Notes: generated by a model from the sequence alone, not told the origin. A DNA stretch of 64,000 nt from Mycoplasmopsis gallopavonis (GCF_900660635.1 NZ_LR215031.1:372001-436000), one strand, 5' to 3'. Counted from the stretch's first letter, positions 23,761 through 36,639 are shown. Numbers and translations are program-made.

Positions 23761-23839
23761 TTCGAAGTTTCGAAGAAGAGTCAAAAGTTTTTCATCTGAC
23801 CTTCAAAGTCAGTGATTTAAATCTTAAACGTCATTTAAA

Positions 23840-23868
23840 ATACCGAAAATCTTTCGGTATTTTTTTAT
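23840..23868 (+). terminator. Intrinsic terminator of the division cluster
   Basis: 9-bp stem ATACCGAAA / TTTCGGTAT with a 3-base loop and a T7 tract. Confidence 0.85.
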
Positions 23869-23961
23869 TTTTTAAGAATATGGAATTTTTACCACAAAAA
23901 ACCTTGCTTTTGCTTCTTGTCCTCTTATATTGTTAAAATTTAATATAAAATTTATTTAACT

Positions 23962-23967
23962 TATAAT
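23962..23967 (+). promoter_or_regulatory. -10 box of the EIIB-EIIA gene
   Basis: Perfect TATAAT 32 bases before ATG 23994, with AAAGGAG as ribosome-binding site in between. Confidence 0.45.
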
Positions 23968-23993
23968 AGTTTGTAAATTTCAAAGGAGAATTC

Positions 23994-24842
23994 ATGAAAT
24001 TAGTAGAAAAAGTAGAATTACTTTTAGATCAATGCCATGCAGACCAAGCTGTACCAGCAGAAATTAAAGAAGTAGTGACAGCTTTTGGTGGAGTTAATAA
24101 TATTTTAGCATTTAACAATAGTGTTTCAGAACTTAGATATGATGTTAAAGATTTAAGTGCTGTTAATCAAGAACAACTTAAAGCATTAGGAGCTACAAAA
24201 GTAACTATTTTTGATCGTGAAAAACACGTTCAAGTATGTTTTGGAATCGGAACAGAAAAACTTAACAAGTTAATTAAGTTTTTTGCTCCAAAATTAAAAG
24301 AAGAACAATCAGAACATGTTGCTCAAGAACAAACAGAAGTAGTTGATAACTCACATTCAAAATCAACTAATGAAGTTCAAGAACTTGTTGTTTTAGCACC
24401 TGTTGCAGGACAAGTTGTGGCTTTAAATTCACTTAATGATGGAGTTTTTTCAGAAGGACTTGTAGGTAAAGGGTTTGCAATTGCGATGGATCTTAATCAA
24501 GGTAAAATTAATGTTGTTGCACCTTTTGACGGAAAAATTTCAATGTTACCAGCAAGTAAAAATCAATTAATTTTTACAGCACCTTGCGGAGCTGAAGTTG
24601 TAATGTTACTCGGACAAGATAGCCACAAATTAGATGGAATTGGTTTTGAAGCTCATTTTGGATTAAATGCAAGTGTAAAACAAGGTGAAACTTTAATTTC
24701 ACTTGATCTTTCAAGATTTGCAGCTGAAAAAATTGATAATCATTTAGTTTTTGTTGTAACACCAGATTCAAAACTTCAAACAATTGTTGAATTAGGTCAA
24801 ACAGCAATTGCTGGTCAAAAATTATTCAAATTAGCAAAATAA
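23994..24842 (+). CDS. PTS EIIB-EIIA glucose-family protein lacking all phosphorylation residues
   Basis: 282 residues: an EIIB-glc domain (about 1-100), an acidic linker, then an EIIA-glc domain (about 128-282). In EIIB the phosphorylated Cys of the family (…CxTRLR) is Ser43 in NNSVSELRY. In EIIA, the family's two catalytic His residues are replaced: Asn190 in SKNQLIF (His in the intact EIIA at 8176-8679) and Leu205 in VVMLLGQDSHKLDG, where active enzymes have HIGIDTV. The fold-defining glycines and LDGIGF are kept, so the protein is under structural constraint but cannot carry phosphate in the known way. It has its own promoter and terminator. It may be regulatory or sugar-binding; no EIIC is nearby. 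Confidence 0.85.
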   Translation: MKLVEKVELLLDQCHADQAVPAEIKEVVTAFGGVNNILAFNNSVSELRYDVKDLSAVNQEQLKALGATKVTIFDREKHVQVCFGIGTEKLNKLIKFFAPKLKEEQSEHVAQEQTEVVDNSHSKSTNEVQELVVLAPVAGQVVALNSLNDGVFSEGLVGKGFAIAMDLNQGKINVVAPFDGKISMLPASKNQLIFTAPCGAEVVMLLGQDSHKLDGIGFEAHFGLNASVKQGETLISLDLSRFAAEKIDNHLVFVVTPDSKLQTIVELGQTAIAGQKLFKLAK

Positions 24843-24845
24843 TTT

Positions 24846-24870
24846 AAGCTTAGTTTTCTAAGCTTTTTTT
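24846..24870 (+). terminator. Intrinsic terminator after EIIB-EIIA
   Basis: Stem AAGCTTAG / CTAAGCTT, loop TTTT, then T7. Confidence 0.85.
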
Positions 24871-24984
24871 GTCTTTAAATTTCATTTTTATAATAATTTA
24901 AATTATTATAAAAAAATTACTTTTTTATATTTTATTATGTTTATAAAGTTATAAAATAACTATAAGCAAAAACCAAAGGAGACT

Positions 24985-25461
24985 ATGTTTTTAAAAAAGT
25001 ATCAGAAAAATTATGAAAGATGTTTTTGATTTTTTTTAACATCTTTTTCACTTATTTTTTTAATTGTTTTCAAATGACATAATGGTTTATTTTTTGGTTA
25101 TGCTATCGGTGGACTAATTAGTTACTTATTTTATAAACTTAATTGAATTACTTCAGGCTGAATTTTAACAACCACAAATAAAGTATTTCGTTATATTTTT
25201 TACTTTTTCAAGTCCTTTTTTATTTTTTTGGTCCTTGGAATTGTTTTTTATTTAAGCATTTTTGTGATTAATTCAGCATATTTAGTAAAACACCCAAATA
25301 GTGTGATAAATGATTTTTATAAGTTTAATCGACCAATTAATTTCATTACATTAATGACTGGTCTTTCTTTGAATTTTATCACGATTATAGTTGTTAATCT
25401 TTTTGATTTTCTTCAACGAAAATCAAAACATAAGAAAGGAGAATATGGACGAAATACTTAG
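24985..25461 (+). CDS. AtpI-like membrane protein heading the ATP synthase operon
   Basis: 158 residues with about four hydrophobic segments and a basic C-terminus (RKSKHKKGEYG). It holds the place of atpI, the poorly conserved assembly protein for the c-ring, and overlaps atpB by 17 bases. Sequence alone does not prove the family. ATG 24985 follows AAAGGAG. Confidence 0.6.
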
Positions 25462-26176
25462 ACATTTCTCTGATTGAAATCAACCACAGCTGCTTTCTTT
25501 GGTTGTGACAGTAATCTTGATTTTCGCAATGTCTTTAACTGCTTTTATTAAGATTAAACAAGTAAAACCAAATGAAGCTCCCAAAGGTGCTGCATATCTT
25601 GCGGAAGCTTATATTGGTATGATTGAGAATCAATTTACCGAAACTGTAGGTGAACGTAAATTACAAAGAGCCAAAGTTTATATTCTAAGCTTAGGAACAT
25701 TTTTATTAATTGGAAATGCGGTTGCAATTTTTGGTCTTGATCCAATTGTAACTTCATATAGTGTTCCATTTACTTTAGCTTTCGCAAGTTGAATCGGAAT
25801 TTTTGCAACAGGTATGATTTATCGTAAATGACGCTATTTAAAAGCGTTTATGAACCCACTTGATTTAATTGGGAAAATTTCTCCTCTAATTTCATTAAGT
25901 TTCCGGATTTACGGTAATGTTATTGGCGGAACTGCTGTTATTTTTCTAATTTACTCAATGCTTGCAGGTTTTGGGAACGCTTTACCAGGAGCACAAGGTT
26001 CAAGTGGTTTTGTGTTTTTAGCACCTATTATTGCTCCACCTTTACATTTTTATTTTGATATTTTTGGTTCAACTTTACAAGCTTATATTTTTACATTATT
26101 AACAACAATTTATTGGTTAGTTGAATCTGAAGAAGAAGAGCCAAAACCAAAAAGAAAAAGAGAATTCAAATTTTAA
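25445..26176 (+). CDS. atpB: ATP synthase F0 subunit a
   Basis: 243-residue membrane subunit forming the proton half-channels with the c-ring. The key helix is ISLSFRIYGNVIGGTAV, with the essential Arg in SFRIYGN. Several TGA Trp codons. A C-terminal charged tail (EEEEPKPKRKRE) is present. It begins inside the preceding gene. Confidence 0.94.
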
Positions 26177-26232
26177 AAACTAAAGTTTCAAAATTACAAA
26201 ACGAAACAGTTTACTAGAAAGAGGTATTTATT

Positions 26233-26556
26233 ATGATTGAAAGTATGACAAATTTATTTGAAACAGCAGCAAACGCTGAGGTAACTACACAAGCTACACA
26301 AGCAGCAGCTCAAAGTGCAGCTAAAAGCCCATTACAACTCGGTTTAGTTGCAATTGGTGCCGGAATTGCGGCAATTGGTGTTCTTGGAACAGGTATTGGT
26401 CAAGGATACGCTGCTGGAAAAGCGTGTGAAGCTGTTGGAAGAAACCCAGAAGCGGAAAGTAAAATTCGTCTTATGCTTATTGTTGGTGCCGGAATTGCTG
26501 AAACAGCTGCTATTTATGCTTTCGTGGTTGCTTTACTTGTTAAATTCCTTGGATAA
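26233..26556 (+). CDS. atpE: ATP synthase F0 subunit c
   Basis: 107 residues, two membrane helices joined by the polar loop ACEAVGRNPEAESKIR. The ion-binding Glu is in VGAGIAETAAIYAF. An N-terminal extension of about 30 residues, rich in Ala/Gln/Thr, precedes the first helix; such extensions occur in Mollicutes. SD GAAAGAGG before ATG 26233. Confidence 0.95.
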   Translation: MIESMTNLFETAANAEVTTQATQAAAQSAAKSPLQLGLVAIGAGIAAIGVLGTGIGQGYAAGKACEAVGRNPEAESKIRLMLIVGAGIAETAAIYAFVVALLVKFLG

Positions 26557-26562
26557 TAACAA

Positions 26563-27123
26563 ATGACAGCAAACTTACAACCTCTACTTGCCGAAGAAGC
26601 TCGCCCAAGTTTAAGCGAGAAATTCGCAAGTATTTTTCCATCATGACCAATAATGGTTGCAACTATTATTGCGTTTGTAATTGTCTTTTTGTGTCTTTAT
26701 AAATTAGTTTATAAACCAGTGAAACAAATGGTCAAAGCTCGGCAAGACTATATTCAAGCTAACATTGATGATTCATTAAAACAAAAAGAAAGTAGTTTGG
26801 AAAAATTAGAACAAGCAAATCAAAATTTAATAGAAGCAAGAAAGCAAGCTGATATTATTGTTGTCAAAGCTAAGCTTCGGGCAGAAAAAGTTTCAAACTT
26901 TTATACTCAAAAAGCCAAAGCTCAATCAAAACGTTTATTAGAGGAAACTCAAGTAGACATTAATGCACAAAAACGTGAATTTGAGGAAAATTCAAAAAAA
27001 TATGTTGTTCAAGTTGCAACAGAATTAGCTAATAAAATTTTAAAACGTGAAATTTCTTCAGAAACACAAGATCAAATTATTAATCAATTCTTAAATTCAG
27101 AAAAAGAAGTTAGTGAGCTTTAA
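26563..27123 (+). CDS. atpF: ATP synthase F0 subunit b
   Basis: 186 residues: N-terminal membrane helix (MVATIIAFVIVFLCLYKLVY) followed by a long charged coiled coil that forms the peripheral stalk. There is no lipobox Cys at the N-terminus. The start lies 6 bases after atpE. Confidence 0.92.
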
Positions 27124-27125
27124 TT

Positions 27126-27680
27126 ATGTATATTAAACGCAATATCGCAGCTTACTCTGTTGCAATTTTTGACTTAGTTCAAGAAGAACATGCAATTCAA
27201 GCAATTCAACCTGAATTTGAAGAATTATTAGAAGTTTTAAAAAAACATCCTGAATTAGTTGATTATCTAGCTAATGATTTAATTCCTGAAAAAGAGCGTT
27301 TGGAAACAATTAAACTAGTTTTTCAAGATTTTCATTGAATTATTCGTAATACAATTGAAATTGTTTTTCAACGAAGAATGATTCAATATTTGAGAAAAAT
27401 TTTAATTGAGTACTTAAAATTAGCTAATAAGGAATTAAAAATTCGGTTTGTTCGTGTTGTTTCAGCTTTTCCTTTATCAGAAGATCAATTAGAAGCAATT
27501 AAACTGAAATTACAAAAAGAATCACGTCGGACAATTGAATTAAAACATGATGTAGATCCAACTTTAATTAGTGGAATTCGAATTGAATCACGAACAGAAA
27601 TTCTAGAAATGAATATTAAACATGATTTGGATACAATTCAAAAAATAATTTTAAAAGATAATAAAAAGAAAGGAAACTAG
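27126..27680 (+). CDS. atpH: ATP synthase F1 subunit delta
   Basis: 184 residues, typical delta/OSCP. It begins NIAAYSVAIFDL and the C-terminal domain contains PTLISGIRIE, the conserved family signature region. A TGA Trp lies at 27336. It starts 2 bases after atpF. Confidence 0.92.
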
Positions 27681-27683
27681 AAT

Positions 27684-29252
27684 ATGGCAATTCGTTTAGA
27701 TGATATTTCTGCTATTATCAAAGATAGAATTAAAAATGTCGGTAACACTGCTGATCGTAGCGAAATTGGTCAAGTTATTTCCATTGGTGATGGTATTGCG
27801 GTAGTTTCTGGTTTAGAAAAGGTTAAAAACTCGGAAATTGTTGAGTTTCAAAATGGTGTTTATGGACTTGTTTTAAACTTAGAGGAAGAAACTGTTGGGG
27901 TTGCTTTATTTGGTGATGCAAATAGCGTTTCTGAAGGTGATACAGTTCGTAGAACTGGCGAAGTTATTTCAGTAAATGTTGGAGATGCATTGCTTGGAAG
28001 AGTTGTTGATGCTCTTGGGAATCCAATTGATGGAAAAGGCTCAATTCTTTCTGCGACTAAAAGCGAAATTTTCAAAGTTGCAAGTGGAGTTATGTCAAGA
28101 AAAGAAGTTAACCAACCACTTGAAACAGGAATTATTGCAATTGATACAATGATTCCGATTGGAAAAGGACAAAGAGAATTAATTATCGGTGATAGACAAA
28201 CAGGAAAAACAGCTATTGCAATTGACACTATTATTAATCAAAAAGGTAAAAATGTTAAGTGTGTATATGTTGCAATTGGACAAAAAAATTCAACAGTTGC
28301 TCAAATTGTTCAAAAATTAGCTGATGTTGAAGCTTTAGAATATACTACTGTTGTTGTTGCAGGAGCAAGTGAACTTGCACCACAACAATACATTGCTCCT
28401 TATACTGGAGTTACAATTGCAGAAGAATGAATGGCAAAAGGTGAAGATGTTTTAATTGTTTATGATGATCTTTCAAAACATGCGGTTGCCTACCGTACCT
28501 TATCACTTCTTCTTCGTCGTCCACCTGGTCGTGAAGCTTATCCTGGAGATGTTTTCTATCTTCACTCACAATTATTAGAAAGAGCAGCTCGCTTAAATCA
28601 AAATTATGGTGGGGGTTCAATTACTGCTTTACCAATCATTGAAACTCAGCAAGGTGATATTTCCGCTTACATTCCAACTAATGTTATTTCAATTACAGAT
28701 GGTCAAATTTTCACCAAAGAAAGTTTATTCAACTCAGGACAACGTCCAGCTGTGGATATTGGGTTTAGTGTTTCACGTGTTGGATCAGCTGCCCAAACCA
28801 AAGCGATGAAAAAAGTTGTTGGTTCATTAAAATTAGAATTAGCTCAATATAACGAAATGCTTGCCTTTGCTCAATTTGGTTCTGACTTAGATGATTCAAC
28901 TAAAAGCATCTTGCAACATGGTGCAAAAGTTTATGAAATTTTAAAACAAGAACAATATTCACCAATTTCACAAGTTTTACAAGCAATGATTTTAATTGGA
29001 GTTAAAGAAAAAATTATTAATCCACTTCCAACAGAATACATGCATGAATATCGTGATGCAGTTCTTTCATGAGCACAACATGAAGGTCATCAACAATATT
29101 TAAACATAGAAGCTAGCGGAATTATTTCAGATGAAGATTACAAAATTATTGAACAAGCGTTAGTTCATATTGTTAAAGATATTATTGCAACCGTTCCAAA
29201 TTATGATAGTAGAATGTACAAACCTCTACCAAGTCGTTTTGAAAATCTATAA
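27684..29252 (+). CDS. atpA: ATP synthase F1 subunit alpha
   Basis: 522 residues. The nucleotide-binding P loop is [13 protein letters not shown]; further family motifs are [26 protein letters not shown] (TGA Trp at 28428) and [30 protein letters not shown]-like sequence, with the conserved Arg replaced by Gln in [10 protein letters not shown]. The stop TAA overlaps the atpG ATG by one base. Confidence 0.97.
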
Positions 29253-30103
29253 TGGCAAATTTAAATAGTTTAAAAAATCGAATTTCGGTTGTTAAAAATA
29301 CTTCAAAAATCACTAATGCAATGCAACTTGTTTCGACTGCAAAGTTAAGAAGAATTAAAAATGAATTTGAAAGTATTGATTCTTATTTAGCATTATTAAT
29401 TGATACATTCGATGAATTAATTTATCATGTTCAACCTGAAGATTTTTATTCAATTTTTCCAAAAAACAATAATACAACAGCAAAGCTCTACATTGTAATT
29501 ACTAGCGATTTAGGTCTTTGTGGTTCTTATAATACTAATGTTATTAACCTTTTAAAAAGTAAAATTCAACCCGAAGATCAAATTATTGTGATCGGAACAA
29601 AAGGTTATAGTTTATTGCATTCAAGTTCACTAAAAGAACAAATTCTTTTTAAATACCTAAATTATGGAGAAAAAGTAAGTTATTCAATTGCTAATGAAAT
29701 TACTAAAAAAGTTTTAGAAATGTATGCTAACGGAAAAATTAGTGCAATTGAACTTATTTATACTAAATTTGTTAATAACATTACCCAAGAAGCAGTTTCA
29801 AAACAACTTTTTCCACTCGAAATTCAACGGACAAAAGAAACTATTTCACAAGATATTGAATTTGAACCTAATTCAGAAGTAGTTTTAAAAAATTCAATTC
29901 CACTTTATATTGGAAGTTTAATTTATTGTCTTGGAAGTAGTTCTAAAATTTCTGAAATGGCTTCACGTAGAAATGCAATGGAAAATGCAACAAATAATGC
30001 TAATGATTTATCTGGACATTTACACTTACAATTTAACCGTGAGCGTCAAAGAGTTATTACACAAGAAATTAATGAAATTGTAGCTGGAGCAGATGCTACA
30101 TAG
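29252..30103 (+). CDS. atpG: ATP synthase F1 subunit gamma
   Basis: 283 residues forming the central rotor. N-terminal helix LKNRISVVKNTSKITNAMQLVSTAKLRR and C-terminal ASRRNAMENATNNAND...LQFNRERQRVITQEINEIVAGA-type helix are the family signatures, shown here by their key parts. It starts within the last base of atpA. Confidence 0.95.
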   Translation: MANLNSLKNRISVVKNTSKITNAMQLVSTAKLRRIKNEFESIDSYLALLIDTFDELIYHVQPEDFYSIFPKNNNTTAKLYIVITSDLGLCGSYNTNVINLLKSKIQPEDQIIVIGTKGYSLLHSSSLKEQILFKYLNYGEKVSYSIANEITKKVLEMYANGKISAIELIYTKFVNNITQEAVSKQLFPLEIQRTKETISQDIEFEPNSEVVLKNSIPLYIGSLIYCLGSSSKISEMASRRNAMENATNNANDLSGHLHLQFNRERQRVITQEINEIVAGADAT

Positions 30104-31552
<1,449 letters not shown>

Positions 31553-31554
31553 TA

Positions 31555-31971
31555 ATGGCTAAAGAAATTAAATTAACAATTACAACACCTAATGGAATTT
31601 TTTATGAAGGTACTACTGAGATTGTTTCGCTTCGAACTGCCTCAGGATACATTGGACTACAATCAGGTCGAACACCACTTTTTAGTAGTGTTGAAACTGG
31701 TAGCTTAATTATTGGATGAGAAAATAATCCTAGTTCAATCAAGTGTTTTATTGGTGGTGGTCTTGTTTACGCCGATAGTAACAAAATTAATATCATCACT
31801 GATGATATTACTGATGTTCGTCAAATCGATTTAGCACAAGCTGAAAGAGAACGGGATAAAATCAAACAACAACTTTCAAGTAAAAAAGACAATATTGATA
31901 TTTCTAAACTTGAAATTAAGTTGAAAAAAACTTTATCACGAATTGAAACTTATAATCAATTTAATAAATAA
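31555..31971 (+). CDS. atpC: ATP synthase F1 subunit epsilon
   Basis: 138 residues: N-terminal beta-sandwich (LTITTPNGIFYEG, TASGYIGLQSGRTPL) and a C-terminal helical hairpin rich in Glu/Lys. It starts 2 bases after atpD. One TGA Trp at 31718. The last gene of the operon; a long terminator follows. Confidence 0.92.
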
Positions 31972-31975
31972 TAAA

Positions 31976-32014
31976 AAGAAAGACCTTCTAAATTTGGTTT
32001 AGAGGGTCTTTCTT
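31976..32014 (+). terminator. Intrinsic terminator of the ATP synthase operon
   Basis: Long 17-bp stem AAGAAAGACCTTCTAAA / TTTAGAGGGTCTTTCTT (one G-U) with loop TTTGG. It lies 4 bases after the atpC stop. Confidence 0.85.
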
Positions 32015-32042
32015 ACATATCTAAATTTTTAGAAGGAGACAT

Positions 32043-32888
32043 ATGCACCAGAACTATTTTGTTTATTTACAACAAAAATTAAATTCTAAACTTTTAAAAG
32101 CGTGCTTTTTTGGAGCAATTATTATTTTAATTATTTTACTTGTGAGCTTTTTTGTTTCTTGACACGAAGATGCAATGGTTGTTAAAAAAAGCTTTCAATC
32201 AATTAAGGAGAATAATTTAGATAGTGATAAATTAGCTCACCTTAGACTTTTACCAAATTTAAAAAATAATTTTTGACATCGTTCACTAACTTTTACATAT
32301 TTAACTAATGCTTTTGTAGCTGTTGCGTTATTTATTTTTGTTTTTAGTAAAAATCAAAAACTTAAAAACATTATTTTACCACTTGCTGCAATTTATATCA
32401 CTATTACTTTTGTAATCTTTTGAGGATTAGTTTTTCCAGCTTTATTCAAAAATAAAGACTGAACTTTCGGAAGATATTTTGCAACAATTAATGTTCATTT
32501 TATTAACCCATTATTTTACTTAGTTTTATTTTTCTTAACTTTCAAACAAATTTCAATTACTAGAAAAACAGTTTTACTTGCTCCAATTCCGATGTTTATT
32601 TACTGAGTAGTTGCTTTAATGATTTATTTTATTGCTCTGCCAGCTGCAAAAGCAATTGAACTTCATAATCTTAATTCGATTGAAAAAGATGAGCTTCTTG
32701 GTTTAACAATTTATAAATTCTTAAACTTCCTACATCCTTTATTCTATAAAGAAAATAATATTTGAATAATTCTTGGTTTTAACCTTGCTATTTTAATAGT
32801 TGGAATTTCTTTTCCAATTTTAATTGGTCTTGGATATCGTTGAATTTGTAATAAGTATCACAAGAAAGCAAAACTTTACAATGAATAA
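32043..32888 (+). CDS. Polytopic membrane protein of mycoplasma type
   Basis: 281 residues with about six hydrophobic helices, many aromatic residues and TGA Trp codons. The helix order and lengths (FWHRSLTFTYLTNAF, FWGLVFPALF, FINPLFYLVLFF, FLHPLFY) resemble the membrane protein at 57482-58582 (NANRLFWGGSTYWFTFLSN, MHIVAPILG), so the two may be distant paralogues. The function is unknown. ATG 32043 follows AGAAGGAG. Its stop overlaps the next ATG. Confidence 0.75.
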
Positions 32889-33383
32889 ACCAATTAAACA
32901 TAATTTATTTATTGATTTTGAAGGAATTACACCGAATTTTATTGTTAAGTTACCTAAGTTTAAGAAAAATAATTACATCCAAATTCCATATTGTTTTACT
33001 ATTGGTAAGGTAATTAAACATCAACACTTTATTTATAAAACAGTTTTTTTAAATTTAAAAAACTTTGATCGTCAAACATTTTTTCAAAAAGAATTAAAAG
33101 TCAAATTAGAAGAGGCGATTCATGAATTAATTGGCGAGGATACACCAATTAATGAGCAAACAGTTGCACTTTACGGTTGAAATAGTAATTTTGAGGATAA
33201 AGTAACGATGCAAGCTTTAAAATTACACACTAATTCTTATTTTGGAGATACCGGTATTGGTCTTGACACACTTCTTTCACAGTTAGATTTTCCCTTAAAA
33301 GATTATTTTGCTCCAATTCGAAATTACAAATTTAAAGATTCATTTAAAATTGATTTTATCAATAATCAAAAAACAGGACATTT

Positions 33384-34651
33384 TAAACTAGGACAATAAA
33401 AATTAACATTCCTTCGAATGTTAATTTTTTATATTTTTAAAGGAGAAAAAATGGGAAAACATTTTACAGAAGAACAAGAAAAAGAAATTTATAATACATT
33501 TTTTCAATTAGGTAAAAAGGATGCGATTGAACTGATGTATAAATATGGTGCAAAAGCAAAAGATAAATATGTGAAAGCGAGATTACGAAGAATATTAAAA
33601 CATTATAATTTTAATATGAATAAAAAACCAAGAAAGCCTGGAACCGGTAGGTCAAGAAAAGCGAAAGAACAAGATATAAATTGAAACATTTTTACACGAG
33701 AAGATTTAATTGAAATTGCAAAAAGATATAGAGAAATTACAAAAGATAAATTTAAAACAGAGAAAGTTCAAGAGGCATCAAATATTAATATGGCTTCGTA
33801 TAAACTTGCTATTTTGTTGTATCTTTGTAGACAAACAATATCCAAACATAAAAGAAATAATTTTGCTCCTAAAAATAAATCCAGAAAAATAAAGTACCAA
33901 GACTTGATTATTGATTCATTTAAACAAAATAGATCTAAATATGGTAGACAAAAATTAAAATATTTTATCTTAAAGCACTATAAAATAGACATAAACGAAA
34001 GAACTCTAGGAAGATATATGAATGCCTTAGGTTTATTTTGCAATGTCAGAAAAAGAAAAAAACTAAAAGAATCAAAGAACACATCTATCATAAAAGAAAA
34101 CATTGTTAATAGAGATTATAATGATGTATATAACAGAAATATATACGCTACTGATGTAACATATCTTCCAGCGACAAAAGATGCAATAAACAATAATGTT
34201 TATCTTTCAGTAGTAATTAAACATAAAACTAAAGAAATAATTAGTTTTTCTCTTTCCAAATTTAATGATTCAAAATTAATTTACAAAACATTTGAAAATG
34301 TTGATTTTGAAAAAAGTTTTATACTACATTCAGATCATTGCTCAACTTATACATCTGATGATTTTTCTCGTTTTATTCAAAATAAAGGTGGAATAATTTC
34401 GCTTTCAAAAGTAGGAAATAGTTTAGATAATAGAGTTGTGGAATATTGATTTTCAAATTTAAAAACTGAATTAATTAGAGATTTAAATATCAAAGCTATG
34501 ACTTTGAATGAACTAGAAAAAGTGATATCTAATTATGTTCATTGATACAATAAATTTAGAATTCAATCATGTCTGAATTGAAAAACCCCATACGAATATA
34601 GTATGGGGCTATCCAATTTAATAAATTGTTAATTTTTTCTGTCCTAGTTTA
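33384..34651 (+). mobile_element. 1268-bp IS3-family element, copy C
   Basis: Full copy with intact ends and the flanking duplication TTT (33381-33383, 34652-34654). It interrupts the coding region of the 401-codon gene. Sequence variants group it with copy A (GKKDAIE, ARLRRIL, SRFIQNK), with its own changes (KESKNTSIIKEN). Confidence 0.95.
33451..34632 (+). CDS. IS3-family transposase (copy C), 393 aa
   Basis: Intact fused frame, ATG 33451 after AAAGGAG to TAA 34630. DDE motifs as in copy A. It has WNIFTRED where most copies have WDIFTRED. Looks potentially active. Confidence 0.92.
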
Positions 34652-35371
34652 TTTAGCAGCTTATTTAGGTTTTATTCTGCTTGCTTACCAAAATAATCAA
34701 ACTCAGTTTATTGATAATTTAGATTATGATGATATTTTACTTTTTAAAAAGATAATTGCAGAATACAACAAAAATGATGTTGCTAAATTGATTTATCTTG
34801 CGAAATTACCAACTCAAAGGGTTATTGGAGCTCTTGATAAACTCGCACAACTAAAAGAATTTAATTCTAAAATTAATAAAGCAACAAGTTTGGTAAATCG
34901 TTTAAATCAAGAAACTTTATTAATTCAAAAAGAAATCCAGATTCATGGTCAAGATTTGCAAATTGAAGAATTTTTAAATCGAATTTTAGGTTTTAAGAAA
35001 AAAACTGAAGCTCAAATTGCGAATGCCACAGAGCAAGATCCTAATTTATCTCGTTTAAAAAAGGAATTAAGTTTACAAACAAAATTAGAAAAAATAATTT
35101 TAAATTCTAAAATGCAAACCGGAACTTTAGCGGCTCTAAATGAATTTTATAATACCAAAATTAATCAAGCTCAGAATAATCTAGAAATACTTTATACAAC
35201 TAAAAAAGAGTTTTTAGCAAACAAGAATTTTAAAGAAACTAACGAACAAACCTTAAAACAGACTACAAAAATCAAAGAATCTCAGGTTTTAACAAAACCA
35301 AAACAAATCAAACACAAGAAAAAGAGAAAATTTAAACGTAAAGAAATGCAAAAGTAAATAAGCCTTTATAG

Positions 35372-36639
35372 TAAACTAGGACAGAAAAAATTAACAATTT
35401 ATCAAATTGGATAGCCCCATACTATATTCGTATGGGGTTTTTCAATTTAGACATGATTGAATTCTAAATTTATTGTATCAATTAACATAATTAGATATTA
35501 CTTTTTCTAGTTCACTCAAAGTCATAGCTTTGATATTTAAATCTCTAATTAATTCAGTTTTTAAATTTGAAAATCAATATTCCACAACTCTATTATCTAA
35601 ACTATTTCCTACTTTTGAAAGTGAAATTATTCCACCTTTATTTTCAATAAAATGAGAAAAATCATCAGATGTATAAGTTGAGCAATGATCTGAATGTAGT
35701 ATAAAACTTTTTTCAAAATCCACATTTTCAAATGTTTTGTAAATTAATTTTGAATCATTAAATTTGGAAAGAGAAAAACTAATTATTTCTTTAGTTTTAT
35801 GTTTAATCACTACTGAAAGATAAACATTATTGTTTATCGCATCTTTTGTCGCTGGGAGATATGTTACATCGGTAGCATATATATTTCTGTTATATACATC
35901 GTTATAATCTCTATTCACAATGTTTTCTTTTATGACAGATGTGTTCTTTACTTCTTTTAATTTTTTTCTTTTTCTTATATTGCAAAATAAACCTAAGGCA
36001 TTCATATATCTTCCTAGAGTTCTTTCGTTTATGTCTATTTTATAGTGCTTTAAGATAAAATATTTTAATTTTTGTCTACCATATTTAGATCTATTTTGTT
36101 TAAATGAATCAATAATCAAGTCTTGGTACTTTATTTTTCTGGATTTATTTTTAGGAGCAAAATTATTTCTTTTATGTTTGGATATTGTTTGTCTACAAAG
36201 ATACAACAAAATAGCAAGTTTATACGAAGCCATATTAATATGTGATGCCTCTTGAACTTTCTCTGTTTTAAATTTATCTTTTGTAATTTCTCTATATCTT
36301 TTTGCAATTTCAATTAAATCTTCTCGTGTAAAAATGTCTCAATTTATATCTTGTTCTTTCACTTTTCTTGACCTACCGGTTCCAGGCTTTCTTGGTTTTT
36401 TATTCATATTACAATTATAATGTTTTAATATTCCTCGTAATCTTGCTTTCACATATTTATCTTTTGCTTTTGCACCATATTTATACATAAGTTCAATTGC
36501 ATACTTTTTGCCTAATTGAAAAAATGTATTATAAATTTCTTTTTCTTGTTCTTCTGTAAAATGTTTACCCATTTTTTCTCCTTTAAAAATATAAAAAATT
36601 AACATTCGAAGGAATGTTAATTTTTATTGTCCTAGTTTA
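35372..36639 (-). mobile_element. 1268-bp IS3-family element, copy D
   Basis: Full copy with intact ends, flanked by TAG (35369-35371, 36640-36642). Its sequence matches copies B and F over the parts compared. Readthrough from the gene to its left meets the IS's own CCCCATAC/GTATGGGG hairpin plus T tract near 35416-35440, so termination is probably kept. Confidence 0.95.
35391..36572 (-). CDS. IS3-family transposase (copy D), 393 aa
   Basis: Intact fused frame from ATG 36572 to TAA 35391, the same protein as in copies B and F, with all three DDE residues. Confidence 0.92.

Larger units (their letters stand above)
32881..35357 (+). pseudogene. Hypothetical protein gene (401 codons) split by IS copy C
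   Basis: 5' part 32881-33383 and 3' part 34655-35357 rejoin in frame when the IS and one copy of the 3-bp duplication TTT are removed, giving a 401-residue protein with GHLAAYLGFILLAYQNNQ across the join. The N-terminus KHNLFIDFEG has the Asp-x-Glu pattern of DnaQ-type exonuclease folds, but other exonuclease motifs are not clear. The C-terminal half is a charged coiled coil ending in a poly-Lys/Arg tail (KHKKKRKFKRKEMQK) that may bind nucleic acid. In its present state only fragments can be made. Confidence 0.75.

Noticed and set aside
27860-28228. 122-residue minus-strand frame opposite atpA
   Set aside because: Antisense shadow of the conserved ATP synthase alpha gene.
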